Shown here piece after piece: positions 27,388 to 36,577 of a stretch of 60,074 bases of DNA. The translations under genes were made by a program, and so were the position numbers. Positions within the stretch are counted from its first letter, which is position 1; the number at the start of each line of letters is the position of its first letter. A model generated the notes under the pieces. The model was not told where the DNA came from. It made no database searches and saw only the letters and a program-made list of their open reading frames with translations. Source of the stretch: Halobacteriovoraceae bacterium (GTDB taxonomy: Bacteria; Bdellovibrionota; Bacteriovoracia; Bacteriovoracales; Bacteriovoracaceae); contig PAVS01000022.1 in assembly GCA_002713145.1 (NCBI GenBank), positions 1-60,074 of the forward strand, written 5' to 3'.

Positions 27388-29041
27388 CTTCTTCTGTTTC
27401 CTCGATTGAAAAGGCACTTGGGAATTTTTTCCACCCCGAGACTTGATAGCGATTATTAATGACTTTAAAGATACTCACTCCTGGGTCACGAATAATTTCA
27501 GCTTCCGCAGTGGCCCGTCTATAGTAATCATTTTCCATCACCGCTCCACCTTTGGCGTTATTTTTTTTCTTCCCAAATTTTGCGAAAGGATTTTTCTCTC
27601 CACTTCCTCCGCGTCTTTTCACTCGACCTCCCGCTTTAAAAGCCCCAAGGTTTCGATTAATAGACGCCAGTTGGTTATCACCGGTTTTCTCTGGTAGATC
27701 TTCTCCTAGACCAGAAGTAAAGCTCGGAGGAAGAGTCCCTCCACCAAATTGAGAACCATTTCTGGCCATCATCGCGGCCACGGGTTTTGGGATGCCCATT
27801 GAGCTGAGTGATCTCGCGGTTTCTTTTTGTTTATCATCAAGAGTAATTTTTCCAAGGGGCTTATACTTCTCGAGAGCTTTTCGAGCGTTGGCCAAATTTC
27901 TATCCGTTGCAGAACTTATATTTCCCGTTCCAAAACCTTCCGATAAGGGTTTGAGTCCGGCCAGAGGATCTTTCATCATGGTAGGCGGAATTCCAAAATC
28001 AAGGGCCCCCCCTTGCAGCACTCTATTGATACAAGTTTTCTTGGCCACACATGAGCAACTTGGATCTGGTTGACCGTTTTGAGTTACACAACTGACAGCA
28101 TCGTTATCTTTATTTCTGGCCACAAAAGGATCAGGCACACAAAATTTATTATAATTACCCGGATCAAAAGCAAAAGAAGTTGATTCATTACAAAAACAAC
28201 TGGTGTGAGTAAAAGGATTACAGTCTCCTGCTTGAGGAAGTTCCTTTGCCATCTCTTCTAAGATCTTAGCTCTTTTTTTATGGGCATCAATTTTCTTTTT
28301 ATAAAAAAGCGTGATCAAAGTGGAGCCGGCCATCTTTGCATAAATTTTCCAATCCCCAGATACTCCTCCAAAAGCCAGATAAGCCGCATAGCAACCAGTG
28401 GTAGCACCCCAAACTCCCATTTGTAGTTTAGAAGCTTTGGCTTGATCTTTATGAGCCTTGGCCAGAGTATAAAACGTTCCCGCTTGCCTGGCTTCAGGTT
28501 TGGTTTGCTGATAAGCCTGCTGATTTTTTTGATTCATCATCTGGGTTTGGGCTAAATTGATCGCCTCTCCCGCCATAGGGATATAACCGCAGTAATCTGT
28601 TTTTTCTTTTTTCTTTTTCTTTAGACCTTCTTGTTGGCTAGGTTCTAGTTGGTCATACTGTGATTGGGAAATAGGGCCTTCACTTCCTCCTTCATACATC
28701 GCTTCACCGTTGCTATTTTTCTCAACAGCTTTAAACTTCCCCCCACCAATCTGAGTAATCATAGTGTAGGCCATGGTCACTGCAGGTAGCATGGATTCAA
28801 TTGTCCCCATAGTCCCGCCATCAAAAGCACGGTCTCTGTTGCGACAAATGTCCTTAAAACCACCTTGGCCTTCGTTACACATTTCAGCGGCTTTTTTATC
28901 GGCCATGCCTTGGTGAATATAAGTTCCGGACTTGTACTCTTCTTCATCAGTAAGAGGTTTTGCTTCATCAAAAGCAGCTTCTTGGGCGTAAAGACCACAA
29001 GAGAAAGTGAATATAATGAATAGGGTGATAAATTTGCTCAT
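27380..29041 (-). CDS. Large secreted Cys-containing protein of unknown function
   Basis: The protein has 553 residues and a signal peptide (MSKFITLFIIFTFSCGLYAQ). The mature region has an Ala/Gln/Lys-rich helical part (about 150-230) and two moderately hydrophobic stretches near 215-255. A Cys-dense segment follows at about 277-345 (CNPFTHTSCFCNES, FCVPDP, CVTQNGQPDPSCSC, CINR). The C-terminal part is Gly/Lys-rich and basic (GGRVKRRGGSGEKNPFAK). No family is recognised. It is convergent with the aldo/keto reductase gene and its promoter region (29042-29243) is shared with a divergent regulator. The cysteines suggest a disulfide-stabilised periplasmic or exported protein. Confidence 0.55.
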   Translation of the reverse strand: MSKFITLFIIFTFSCGLYAQEAAFDEAKPLTDEEEYKSGTYIHQGMADKKAAEMCNEGQGGFKDICRNRDRAFDGGTMGTIESMLPAVTMAYTMITQIGGGKFKAVEKNSNGEAMYEGGSEGPISQSQYDQLEPSQQEGLKKKKKEKTDYCGYIPMAGEAINLAQTQMMNQKNQQAYQQTKPEARQAGTFYTLAKAHKDQAKASKLQMGVWGATTGCYAAYLAFGGVSGDWKIYAKMAGSTLITLFYKKKIDAHKKRAKILEEMAKELPQAGDCNPFTHTSCFCNESTSFAFDPGNYNKFCVPDPFVARNKDNDAVSCVTQNGQPDPSCSCVAKKTCINRVLQGGALDFGIPPTMMKDPLAGLKPLSEGFGTGNISSATDRNLANARKALEKYKPLGKITLDDKQKETARSLSSMGIPKPVAAMMARNGSQFGGGTLPPSFTSGLGEDLPEKTGDNQLASINRNLGAFKAGGRVKRRGGSGEKNPFAKFGKKKNNAKGGAVMENDYYRRATAEAEIIRDPGVSIFKVINNRYQVSGWKKFPSAFSIEETEEVK

Positions 29042-29170
29042 AATGTCCTCAAATCCTCTTTATTTTAACATGTGCCGGGATTCTACGCTGTTGAGCTGTC
29101 TTATCTTCCTTACTAGAGTAATAAAATCAATAGCTTAGTGGGTTTACTCTAGGTCATATTTGCTTAGTTC

Positions 29171-29192
29171 ACTGCAAATTATTCTATGCAGT
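29171..29192. promoter_or_regulatory. Palindrome, candidate operator upstream of the DtxR-like gene
   Basis: ACTGCA (29171-29176) and TGCAGT (29187-29192) form perfect outer arms around ten bases, giving a 22-base dyad in the 202-base divergent gap. It sits 51 bases before the regulator ATG. The size fits a DtxR/MntR dimer operator, so autoregulation is plausible, but binding is inferred. Confidence 0.45.
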
Positions 29193-29243
29193 TTTTAAAA
29201 TTCAATGGCCATAAGCCCCCGATTTCGCTAGATTATTATCACT

Positions 29244-29753
29244 ATGACAGATAAAAAACCTATAGAGCACACAGCAGATAGTGATCTTACCCATTCTATG
29301 GCCCACTATTTACTGACCATTCATAAACTCAAAGAAGAGAAGGGTTACGCTCGTGTGACTGATATCGCCAAAGAATTAGGTCTCACTAAGGGCTCAGTGT
29401 CTACCGCCCTGAATAATTTAAAAAAGAAAAACCTGGTCGAAGAAGATGAAAATAAATTTCTAAGTCTCTCCAGTGTTGGACATGATGAAGTTCATCATAT
29501 GTTATCCATTAGAACGTTGATGTATTATTTTTTAAAAGATGTTCTTAATGTAGAGGATGAAACCGCCCACAAAGATTCCTGTCTAGTTGAACATTTACTC
29601 AGTGAAGAAACTCGAGAAAAACTTTTTGAATTTATGCAAAAAGTGGCCAAAAAGCCTGAACAATTAAAACTCAAAACGGAATTACAATTAGATGATTTTA
29701 ATAATCATGAAGAGTTTCTTGAAGCACAAAAAGGTGATAAATATCTCGAATGA
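29244..29753 (+). CDS. DtxR/MntR-family metal-dependent transcription regulator
   Basis: The protein has 169 residues. The N-terminal winged helix (about 18-75) contains YLLTIHKLKEEKGYARVTDIAKE with recognition helix TKGSVSTALNNLKKKNLV. The dimer/metal region has DSCLVEHLLSEETREKL (about 110-127), matching the D-x-C-x2-EH-x2-S pattern of DtxR/MntR proteins that bind Fe or Mn. No SH3-like third domain is present, as in MntR. A 22-base palindrome lies upstream. The stop overlaps the next gene by four bases (ATGA), so regulator and transporter-like protein are cotranslated. The metal cannot be assigned. Confidence 0.82.
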   Translation: MTDKKPIEHTADSDLTHSMAHYLLTIHKLKEEKGYARVTDIAKELGLTKGSVSTALNNLKKKNLVEEDENKFLSLSSVGHDEVHHMLSIRTLMYYFLKDVLNVEDETAHKDSCLVEHLLSEETREKLFEFMQKVAKKPEQLKLKTELQLDDFNNHEEFLEAQKGDKYLE

Positions 29754-31018
29754 AAAATTTTCTTCGATTTTTTAAAAATTTCACCCAAGAAATCACTGAT
29801 CTTGACCCCGAAAGCAAAAAAGTTACCTTTTATCTTTTTCTCACTTACTTTTTTGTGCTCTTTAGTTACCCCCTTGTTCGCTCATCAACAGGAGCGATCT
29901 TTTATGAAGTTTACTCCTCAGAACAATATTCATTAGCGACATTTATCGGGGTCCTCGCTCTCATGGGGATGATCTCATTTAATAATAAACTTCAAGCAAA
30001 ACTCGGTGTGCATAAGCTTTTTGTTTTTACCGGCTTTCTCACCATCTTAATGCTCATGGGTTCTTATTCTATGCTGTTAGAAGGCACAAAAGAGATGGCT
30101 TTTGTACTTTTCGCCACTAAAGAAGCTTATATTGTGTTACTCGTTCATACCACTCTGGCTTTTGCCAACGCTTTTTACCCTCTCGGTTTATTTAAAAAGT
30201 TGATAGGACCTATTGGAGCCGCAGGGTCTTTGGGTGGAATTATCGGAGGCCAGCTCACAACCTATCTTGCAAAAAGTTCGGACTTTGGAACTGAATATGT
30301 TTTTTATCTCGCCCTTGTTTTTATTTTTATAACGGTCGTTATCTTTTACCAAACTCATAATGTGGATGTGAAAGGACTTGGTACCAATAAATCAATCACC
30401 CCTTTAAAAACCATTAGGGGGGTTAAAAAATATGTAGGTTTGATTGCTGCGATTGTGGCTTTGTCACAATTCGTGATTTTTATCGCTGATCTTCAGTTTA
30501 ATCTGATTTTTGAGCAGGTGGTCACTGAGAAGAATGCTCGAACGGCTTATCTCGGTAATTTTTATTCTTTGATTAATCTGGTCTCTTTGGTTTTACAATT
30601 AATCATTCTGCCCTATGTGTTAATTAAAATTTCCTTGCGCTCCATATTTCTCTTTATTCCTCTGCTGTATTTAATCCTCGTGATTGGTGGATTAGGTTTT
30701 GGTGCGAGTCAATTAGTGGTGGTGGGATTTGTGTTCATCGCTATGAAAGGAACTGACTATTCCGTTTTCGCAGTGGTCAAAGAAGTTATGTATCATCCTC
30801 TGTTAAGTTTACAGAAATTTGGAGCTAAATATATTACTGATATGTTTGTCTATAGACTATCTAAGGCCACAATTGCCTTTATCTTCGCGCAGCTGGCCAT
30901 TACTGAAATTCCCCATATAATGAAGTACTTATCAGTAGTCCAATTTGTCTTTTTGGCATTATGGGTTCTATTGATTGTAAAACTCTTTCAAGAACAAAAA
31001 AAACTCAATCACTCATAG
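29750..31018 (+). CDS. TLC (ATP/ADP translocase)-like membrane transporter
   Basis: The protein has 422 residues and about 11-12 membrane segments. Several segments look like the TLC nucleotide transporter family. Examples are FSYPLVRSSTGAIFYEV, KKYVGLIAAIVALSQFVIF after a loop in mid-protein, and above all DYSVFAVVKEVMYHPL then KFGAKYITDMFVYRLSKA. In TLC proteins, K-E-x-(L/M)-Y-x-P and the following K/D/R helix are conserved. It is shorter than the ~500-residue chlamydial/rickettsial translocases, and many bacterial homologues have unproven substrates. It overlaps the DtxR-like regulator by four bases, which could also indicate a metal-linked substrate. A general MFS assignment is the alternative. 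Confidence 0.6.
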   Translation: MKNFLRFFKNFTQEITDLDPESKKVTFYLFLTYFFVLFSYPLVRSSTGAIFYEVYSSEQYSLATFIGVLALMGMISFNNKLQAKLGVHKLFVFTGFLTILMLMGSYSMLLEGTKEMAFVLFATKEAYIVLLVHTTLAFANAFYPLGLFKKLIGPIGAAGSLGGIIGGQLTTYLAKSSDFGTEYVFYLALVFIFITVVIFYQTHNVDVKGLGTNKSITPLKTIRGVKKYVGLIAAIVALSQFVIFIADLQFNLIFEQVVTEKNARTAYLGNFYSLINLVSLVLQLIILPYVLIKISLRSIFLFIPLLYLILVIGGLGFGASQLVVVGFVFIAMKGTDYSVFAVVKEVMYHPLLSLQKFGAKYITDMFVYRLSKATIAFIFAQLAITEIPHIMKYLSVVQFVFLALWVLLIVKLFQEQKKLNHS

Positions 31019-31028
31019 AGGAGCCTAT

Positions 31029-33053
31029 ATGAATCCTATCTTAAAACATTCAGACCTAGAGTTTGAAGCGATCGATTTTACTCAAATTAAAGAAGAACAT
31101 TTTATTCCCGCCCTGGATCAAGCTATTGCTGAAGGGAAAGAAAATATTGAACTAATTAAAAAAGTAAAAGAGCCTAATTTCGATAACTGCATATTGGCCC
31201 TTGAAACTGCGGATGATCAATTAACAAAAGTCGTCTCCATATTTTATTCACTTTATTCAGCTCATTGTACCGATGCTCTCTCCAGTATTGCTGAAGAGTT
31301 CAATGAAAAACTCACAAATTATAATAGTGATATTACCTTGGATAAGGAAATTTTTGATCAAGTCAAAAAAGTTTATGACGCTCAAGATTCTCTTAAACTA
31401 ACCCCAGAACAAACTAAGGTTTTAGACAACACTTACAAAAGTTTTACCCGAAACGGAGCTCTTCTCAATGAAGAGGATAAAACGAAGCTAAGAGACATTG
31501 ATCAAAAGCTCTCTAAATTGAGTCTCAATTTTTCTGAAAACGTGAGAAAAGCCACGAATGCTTTCGTGCTTGAGATTGATAATGATGAAGATGTGAAAGG
31601 AATGCCTGAAGGGGTCATCGAAGCGGCGAGAGAAAATGCCAAGGCCAGAGAAGTTAAAGCTCAATATGCCTTTACTTTGGACTATCCAAGCTTTCTACCT
31701 TTTATGCAATATTGCCCCAATAGAGAGTTAAGGGCGAAAATGTATGAAGCTGCAAGTACCAAAGCTTGTTCAGGAGAGTTTGATAATAAAGAGAATATTA
31801 TTGAAACTCTGAAGTTTAGAAAGAAAAGAGCGCAACTTCTAGGGTATAAAGATCACCCAGAATTTGTGCTTGAAAACCGAATGGCGAAATCAGCTGAAGA
31901 TGTCCTTGAGTTTCTCCATACCATTTTAGAGAAAGCTAAACCAAGAGCCCAAGAGGAGTTTAATCAACTCAAAGCTTTTAAAGGCAAAGTCTCGGGAGAA
32001 GAGGACTTTCAACGCTATGACAGTTCTATGTATATTGAGTTGCTTAAAAAAGAAGAGCTCGATTTTGATGACGAAGTACTCAGACCCTATTTTAAATTAG
32101 AGAATGTTATCGATGGGGTTTTTACGGTTGCTAACAAACTTTATGGCATTAAGTTTGAGGAGAAAAACGATATTCCTAAATATCACAAGGATGTAAAAAC
32201 CTATGTGGTGAAAGACGAAGATGATACCTACCTTGGACTTTTTTATGCAGATTTTTTTCCGCGTTCAGAAAAAAGACCTGGAGCTTGGATGACTACTTTT
32301 AGAGAACAAGGTTTTCAATTTGGTGAAGTGAAAAGACCTTTTGTCTCTATTGTCTGTAATTTTACCAAGCCAACGGCCTCTAAGCCTTCTCTGCTCACAC
32401 TCAATGAAGTGCTCACGCTTTTTCATGAGTTTGGTCATGGCCTTCATGGGCTTTTATCAAAAGCCACTTATCGCTCAGTTGCGGGAACCAATGTTTATTG
32501 GGACTTCGTAGAACTTCCTAGTCAAATTATGGAAAATTGGGTGACTGAAAAAGAATGTTTGGATCTCTTTGCCAAGCACCATGAAACGGGAGAAAAGATT
32601 CCAGATGAGCTTGTAGAGAAGATAAGAAAAAGTAAGACCTTTATGGAGGGGCTTGGAACATTGAGACAATTATCTTTTGGTTTTCTCGATATGAGCTGGC
32701 ATGCGGCTGATCCAGAAAATATCAAAGATGTCATAGCTTTTGAGCAAAACATCATGCAGGAGTTTGATTTGTTCGATGGCAAAAAAGTGGGGGCCATGTC
32801 TCCATCCTTTGGCCATATCTTTGCTGGTGGCTACGCCGCAGGATACTATAGTTATAAATGGGCGGAAGTTCTTGATGCTGATGCCTTTGCCTACTTTTTA
32901 GAAACCGGCGTCTTTAACAGAGAAACGGCTAGAAAATTTAGAGAGTTTATTCTAGAGAAAGGTGGAACAGAAGATCCAATGGAGCTGTATAAAAAATTTC
33001 GTGGAAAGGAACCGAGTCCGGATGCTCTTTTAACCAGAGCTGGATTGTTATAA
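31029..33053 (+). CDS. prlC: M3-family oligopeptidase (oligopeptidase A-like)
   Basis: This 674-residue zinc metallopeptidase has HEFGH at 466-470 and the third ligand Glu495 in DFVELPSQ. The substrate-binding GYAAGYYSYKWAEVLDADAF near the C-terminus is typical of oligopeptidase A/PrlC. It is cytoplasmic (no signal peptide) and degrades short peptides such as cleaved signal peptides or imported oligopeptides. GAGGAG precedes the ATG at 31029, ten bases after the transporter-like stop, so it may belong to the same transcript. A bidirectional terminator follows. Confidence 0.93.
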   Translation: MNPILKHSDLEFEAIDFTQIKEEHFIPALDQAIAEGKENIELIKKVKEPNFDNCILALETADDQLTKVVSIFYSLYSAHCTDALSSIAEEFNEKLTNYNSDITLDKEIFDQVKKVYDAQDSLKLTPEQTKVLDNTYKSFTRNGALLNEEDKTKLRDIDQKLSKLSLNFSENVRKATNAFVLEIDNDEDVKGMPEGVIEAARENAKAREVKAQYAFTLDYPSFLPFMQYCPNRELRAKMYEAASTKACSGEFDNKENIIETLKFRKKRAQLLGYKDHPEFVLENRMAKSAEDVLEFLHTILEKAKPRAQEEFNQLKAFKGKVSGEEDFQRYDSSMYIELLKKEELDFDDEVLRPYFKLENVIDGVFTVANKLYGIKFEEKNDIPKYHKDVKTYVVKDEDDTYLGLFYADFFPRSEKRPGAWMTTFREQGFQFGEVKRPFVSIVCNFTKPTASKPSLLTLNEVLTLFHEFGHGLHGLLSKATYRSVAGTNVYWDFVELPSQIMENWVTEKECLDLFAKHHETGEKIPDELVEKIRKSKTFMEGLGTLRQLSFGFLDMSWHAADPENIKDVIAFEQNIMQEFDLFDGKKVGAMSPSFGHIFAGGYAAGYYSYKWAEVLDADAFAYFLETGVFNRETARKFREFILEKGGTEDPMELYKKFRGKEPSPDALLTRAGLL

Positions 33054-33080
33054 AAAAAAGCCTCTTGTGAGGCTTTTTTT
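33053..33080. terminator. Bidirectional intrinsic terminator
   Basis: GCCTC (33060-33064) and GAGGC (33069-33073) with loop TTGT are flanked by seven A on the left and seven T on the right. It can end both prlC and the convergent small secreted gene, whose stop overlaps its last bases. Confidence 0.85.
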
Positions 33081-33540
33081 ATTTTCTAGTGCAAGTGACT
33101 TTTAAATTTTTTCGCTGACCATTTTCTGATTCGGTGATATCCATCACAATATGTTGATTTGAGTTTTCAAGATAAATTTCAGTATCAGTTGAGCTCTGCG
33201 AAGTCTTGCCGTTATCATAAACCAATTCAGAATCTTCATCGAGAAAGAGGGAGTCTTTCTGGCAGCTCGCAAAAATTTCACTGTGGATAGTTAGTTTTTT
33301 ATCTTCGACTCGTGTGGTGGTGCGAGTTGTTTGATCTACTTCAACCTGGGTTTTAATATCCATAAATTCTGCTTCGATATTTTTACCCGTTTGGTTGAGT
33401 GTGAGTTCCGTTTTATTAATGCCCGAAATAAGGTCCAAAGCCAGGTTTCCCGTCGTGCATTTATTGTATTGTCCATTAAGGTTAGGACATGCCATAGCGG
33501 CAACACTACTCACCATTATTATTAACATCATTGTCTTCAT
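33079..33540 (-). CDS. Small secreted protein of unknown function
   Basis: The protein has 153 residues and a signal peptide (MKTMMLIIMVSSVAAMA). The mature start CPNLNGQYNKC has paired cysteines, and two more pairs occur later (SCQKD, VTCTRK). Alternating strand patterns suggest a small beta-rich periplasmic protein, perhaps lipocalin-like from the NLNGQY start, but no family is recognised. AAGGAGAA precedes the ATG on the minus strand. It is downstream of, and co-oriented with, mazG (56 bases apart). Confidence 0.6.
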   Translation of the reverse strand: MKTMMLIIMVSSVAAMACPNLNGQYNKCTTGNLALDLISGINKTELTLNQTGKNIEAEFMDIKTQVEVDQTTRTTTRVEDKKLTIHSEIFASCQKDSLFLDEDSELVYDNGKTSQSSTDTEIYLENSNQHIVMDITESENGQRKNLKVTCTRK

Positions 33541-33596
33541 AAATTCTCCTTGTGAAAAAATAAGATATCAAGAGAGAGGGCAAGTGTCGAAAAAAC

Positions 33597-34385
33597 TTAA
33601 GAATCTTGAGAGCTTTTGAGCTCTTGTTTAACTTTCGTCCAGTAATTTTCAAGCTCTGTGGTAGGAAGCTCTTTCATCTCACTGCCATCTTGGCGAACTT
33701 TAGCTTCAACTAGATTAATACGTTTAATGAATTTTAGATTGGCATCTTTAAGGGCGGCTTCTGGATCCACTCCCAAGTGGCGAGAAAGTTGGGCCACAGA
33801 GAAAAGGAGATCACCCATCTCTTCATAGATTTTTGCCTGATCATCTTTTGCAATTTCAACTTTCACTTCACTGAGCTCTTCTTCTACTTTCTTCATCACG
33901 TCTTGGATATGATCCCAGTCAAAATTTATTTCTTGAGATTTTGCGCCAATTTTTGCTGAAGCACTCAAAGCTGGAGCATAAGCATCTTCGATCTGTATCG
34001 TGTAGTTTTGCTTTTTATTTTTAAGTTTTTTCCAGTTGGCCGTGACTTCTTCTGCACTGATGGTTTTGTCTTGGTTCTCAAAAACATGGGGGTGTCTATA
34101 GATCATTTTTTCGGCTAGGACTTTTGCCACGCTATCTACATCGAAATGTTTATTTTCCGAGGCAATTTGTGAATGCAGAAGAATTTGCAAAAGGACATCC
34201 CCAAGTTCTTCTTCCATTTTTGGATAGTCTTCTTCTTCAACCGCATGAATATACTCATAGACCTCTTCAATAAAGTACTTCAAAAGTGAGCGATGATTTT
34301 GCTTTAAGTCCCAGGGACATCCCGTTTCCGGATCTCTAAGTTTGGCAATAACATCAATGGCTTTTTCTAGATGGGGATAATTCAT
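33597..34385 (-). CDS. mazG: Nucleoside triphosphate pyrophosphohydrolase MazG
   Basis: The protein has 262 residues with two MazG domains. The first contains CPWDLKQNHRSLLKYFIEE (about 22-40) and the metal-binding EELGDVLLQILLHSQIA. The second, at about 165-220, contains EEMGDLLFSVAQLSRHLGVDPE. The enzyme hydrolyses NTPs to NMP and pyrophosphate and cleanses nucleotide pools. Length and order match E. coli MazG (263 residues). It is divergent from ybeY, with 45 bases between starts. Confidence 0.95.
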   Translation of the reverse strand: MNYPHLEKAIDVIAKLRDPETGCPWDLKQNHRSLLKYFIEEVYEYIHAVEEEDYPKMEEELGDVLLQILLHSQIASENKHFDVDSVAKVLAEKMIYRHPHVFENQDKTISAEEVTANWKKLKNKKQNYTIQIEDAYAPALSASAKIGAKSQEINFDWDHIQDVMKKVEEELSEVKVEIAKDDQAKIYEEMGDLLFSVAQLSRHLGVDPEAALKDANLKFIKRINLVEAKVRQDGSEMKELPTTELENYWTKVKQELKSSQDS

Positions 34386-34430
34386 AATTACTTCTTGTTA
34401 TGCAGACTATCTTAGTATATTGATAACTTT

Positions 34431-34949
34431 ATGGAAAAAGAATTTTATAGCACGGGTAAGTCCTTAGAATTGAATCTTGTTTTGGAGGAAGCTCTTTGGC
34501 AAGGTGACATTGATGGCATAAATAAGGATTTAGACGCCCTCGTCTCTTCATTAGAAGATTTCCAGCTGCATAGTCTCAAGAATGAGCAAAAATTTATTCT
34601 CAATATCCGCCTTTGTGATGAAAAAGAAATCATTCAATTAAACTCTGAGCATCGAAATAAAAATAAAAAAACTGATGTTCTGTCTTTCCCTTTGCAAGAT
34701 AATATTCGAGTAGGTGAATACGATGCTTTTCATGGTGAAATAGAGCTGGGTGATATTATTATCTGTAGTGAGGTATGCGTAGAACAAGCTCAAGAATTTA
34801 AACTCAGTTTTGAAGAAGAGTTCTACCATTTGCTCGTCCATGGCTATTTACATCTCTGTGGGTATGATCACGAAATTTCTGAGGCTGAAGAAAAGATAAT
34901 GGAAGAGCTAGAAGAGAAAATTTTATTAGATTTTAAAAAGAAAAGATAA
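34431..34949 (+). CDS. ybeY: Endoribonuclease YbeY (rRNA maturation)
   Basis: The protein has 172 residues with the zinc motif H137-x3-H141-x5-H147 in VHGYLHLCGYDHE. The conserved NKKTDVLSFPL segment is at about 77-88 and EIELGDIIIC follows. YbeY processes 16S rRNA 3' ends and supports ribosome quality control. The N-terminal 50 residues are less conserved, as usual. The upstream gap to mazG is only 45 bases, so the promoters overlap. The hairpin after the gene lacks a plus-strand T tract. Confidence 0.93.
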   Translation: MEKEFYSTGKSLELNLVLEEALWQGDIDGINKDLDALVSSLEDFQLHSLKNEQKFILNIRLCDEKEIIQLNSEHRNKNKKTDVLSFPLQDNIRVGEYDAFHGEIELGDIIICSEVCVEQAQEFKLSFEEEFYHLLVHGYLHLCGYDHEISEAEEKIMEELEEKILLDFKKKR

Positions 34950-34974
34950 AAAAGCCCGGATCAAAGTCCGGGCT
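34948..34974 (-). terminator. Intrinsic terminator of the subtilase gene
   Basis: An 8-base stem AGCCCGGA/TCCGGGCT (34953-34960 and 34967-34974) with a six-base loop is followed, reading the minus strand, by a run of T (A at 34948-34953). It lies just after the protease stop and also after ybeY on the plus strand. Confidence 0.85.
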
Positions 34975-34981
34975 CATTCAT

Positions 34982-36298
34982 TTATAGATTTCTATAATTA
35001 TTTAAAGTGTATTGAAGAGCATTGTATAAATCAACTCGACCACCAGTCACCATCTTCCCTTGGAAGTCTTTTACCGGAGTGACAGACTCCATAAGAACTT
35101 TTTTAAGTTGAAGAGCTCCTAGCTCTGGAAAATGACTCCAAACCTCAGCTGCAACACCTACTGTTGTTGGGGTGGCCATAGAAGTTCCGGACATATTCCC
35201 GTAGTTATTTCTTGGAGTGGTTGAGTAAATACTTGATCCCGGAGCAGCTAGGTCAACAGATTTAGCTCCTACGTTTGAAAACCATGAAAGTCCTCCAGAT
35301 TTTGTCGTTGAAGCAACGACCACAAGATAATCACTTTCAAAAGAAGCGGGATACTGTCTATTAGTATCAATATCTCTTCCATAATCATTACCGGCTGCTG
35401 CGAACACTAAGGTTCCATAAGTCTCACCAATATGATCAATTGTTTCATTAACAATCATTCCACCTTCATTATGGCTTTTACCAAATGAACAGTTGATGAG
35501 TTTAGCACCATGCTTAGCTGCATATAAAAATGATTCAACAACATCTGCATCAGTTTCATCAGAAGCATCAGGTACAGTTCTTATGGCCATAATCTGAGCT
35601 GTTGAAGCAATACCAGCAATACCGGTATTATTATTTTGTTCAGCTGCGATCGTTCCTGCAACGTGAGTTCCGTGGGCGTGACTTGCTTGAGGATCACCAG
35701 TTGCATTTCCTTGGATATCTTTAACTAATGTATTGATGCCGTAGATATCATCAACATAACCATTATTATCGTCATCGACGTCATTACCTGCGATCTCTGC
35801 AGTGTTCTTCCACATCACATTTTTGAGATCTTCATGATTATAATCAACACCTGTATCCACAACGGCTACAATCATATTCTCTTTTTCTGTCCCAAGAGGA
35901 CTTAAGTATGACTTATCTACAGAAACACCATTTCCACCTGCATCTCTAAAAGACCATACTCTTCCAACTTTTGGATCATTAAAAGCGTTGAAGATATCAA
36001 GCTCTACACTTTTTTGAAGTGGTTCTGTTTTAGGGAGAATTCTTTTTCCAGCGTAATAGTTTTTCTCAGTCTTTAAAATGCTTAAGTCTTGAGCAAACTC
36101 TTCTGCTAACTTTGTAGCGTTTGTTGTGTCTACTAAATAGTTGTCACCAAAAAGGTGTTTAACAGATTTAATATACGTAGAATTAGGGAAGGCCTTACCA
36201 TCCTTGAGTTTGACAAAAAGTTTTGAGTTATCAAAACGGGGTGTGCTGGCATAGACATTAAGAGTTATGACAGCAAGTAATAATGATAATAATTTCAT
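34982..36298 (-). CDS. Secreted subtilisin-like serine protease (S8 family)
   Basis: The protein has 438 residues from the ATG at 36298, which follows AAAGGAA and opens a signal peptide (MKLLSLLLAVITLNVYA). A nine-codon upstream extension is rejected. A propeptide-like region (about 18-130) precedes the catalytic domain. The triad is Asp148 (AVVDTGVD), His209 (HAHGTHVAG) and Ser373 (GTSMATP), with oxyanion Asn304 (AAAGND). A DVDDDNNGYVDD loop (about 173-184) is probably a calcium site. It is a candidate exported digestive or processing protease. It has its own terminator and is divergent from the outer-membrane protein gene. Confidence 0.94.
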   Translation of the reverse strand: MKLLSLLLAVITLNVYASTPRFDNSKLFVKLKDGKAFPNSTYIKSVKHLFGDNYLVDTTNATKLAEEFAQDLSILKTEKNYYAGKRILPKTEPLQKSVELDIFNAFNDPKVGRVWSFRDAGGNGVSVDKSYLSPLGTEKENMIVAVVDTGVDYNHEDLKNVMWKNTAEIAGNDVDDDNNGYVDDIYGINTLVKDIQGNATGDPQASHAHGTHVAGTIAAEQNNNTGIAGIASTAQIMAIRTVPDASDETDADVVESFLYAAKHGAKLINCSFGKSHNEGGMIVNETIDHIGETYGTLVFAAAGNDYGRDIDTNRQYPASFESDYLVVVASTTKSGGLSWFSNVGAKSVDLAAPGSSIYSTTPRNNYGNMSGTSMATPTTVGVAAEVWSHFPELGALQLKKVLMESVTPVKDFQGKMVTGGRVDLYNALQYTLNNYRNL

Positions 36299-36577
36299 AT
36301 AAATTCCTTTTCCAATCGAGCCCATATTCTTGCAAGTCTGAGTTCATTGGACAACTAACACCATCTTACAATGAATGGTTGCTTCTTGTGTGATTTCAGG
36401 TATTTACATCTGATCACAATTAAGACATGACCCTGTAGATTTTACGCATTGCGGCATTTTCTGATGAAGCGGTACTAAAACATTGATATTATTTGAGTGT
36501 TATTCTGCCACCTTGTTAGGGGCAAAAATCTTGCCTACTAGGTAGGGGGAAACAATTAAACTAGAATGAAAGGACGA

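Noticed and set aside
36299..36577. Riboswitch or small RNA in the longest intergenic gap
   Set aside because: Only a five-base CCTAC/GTAGG hairpin near 36534-36546 was seen; no c-di-GMP or other riboswitch pattern and no T-tailed terminator.
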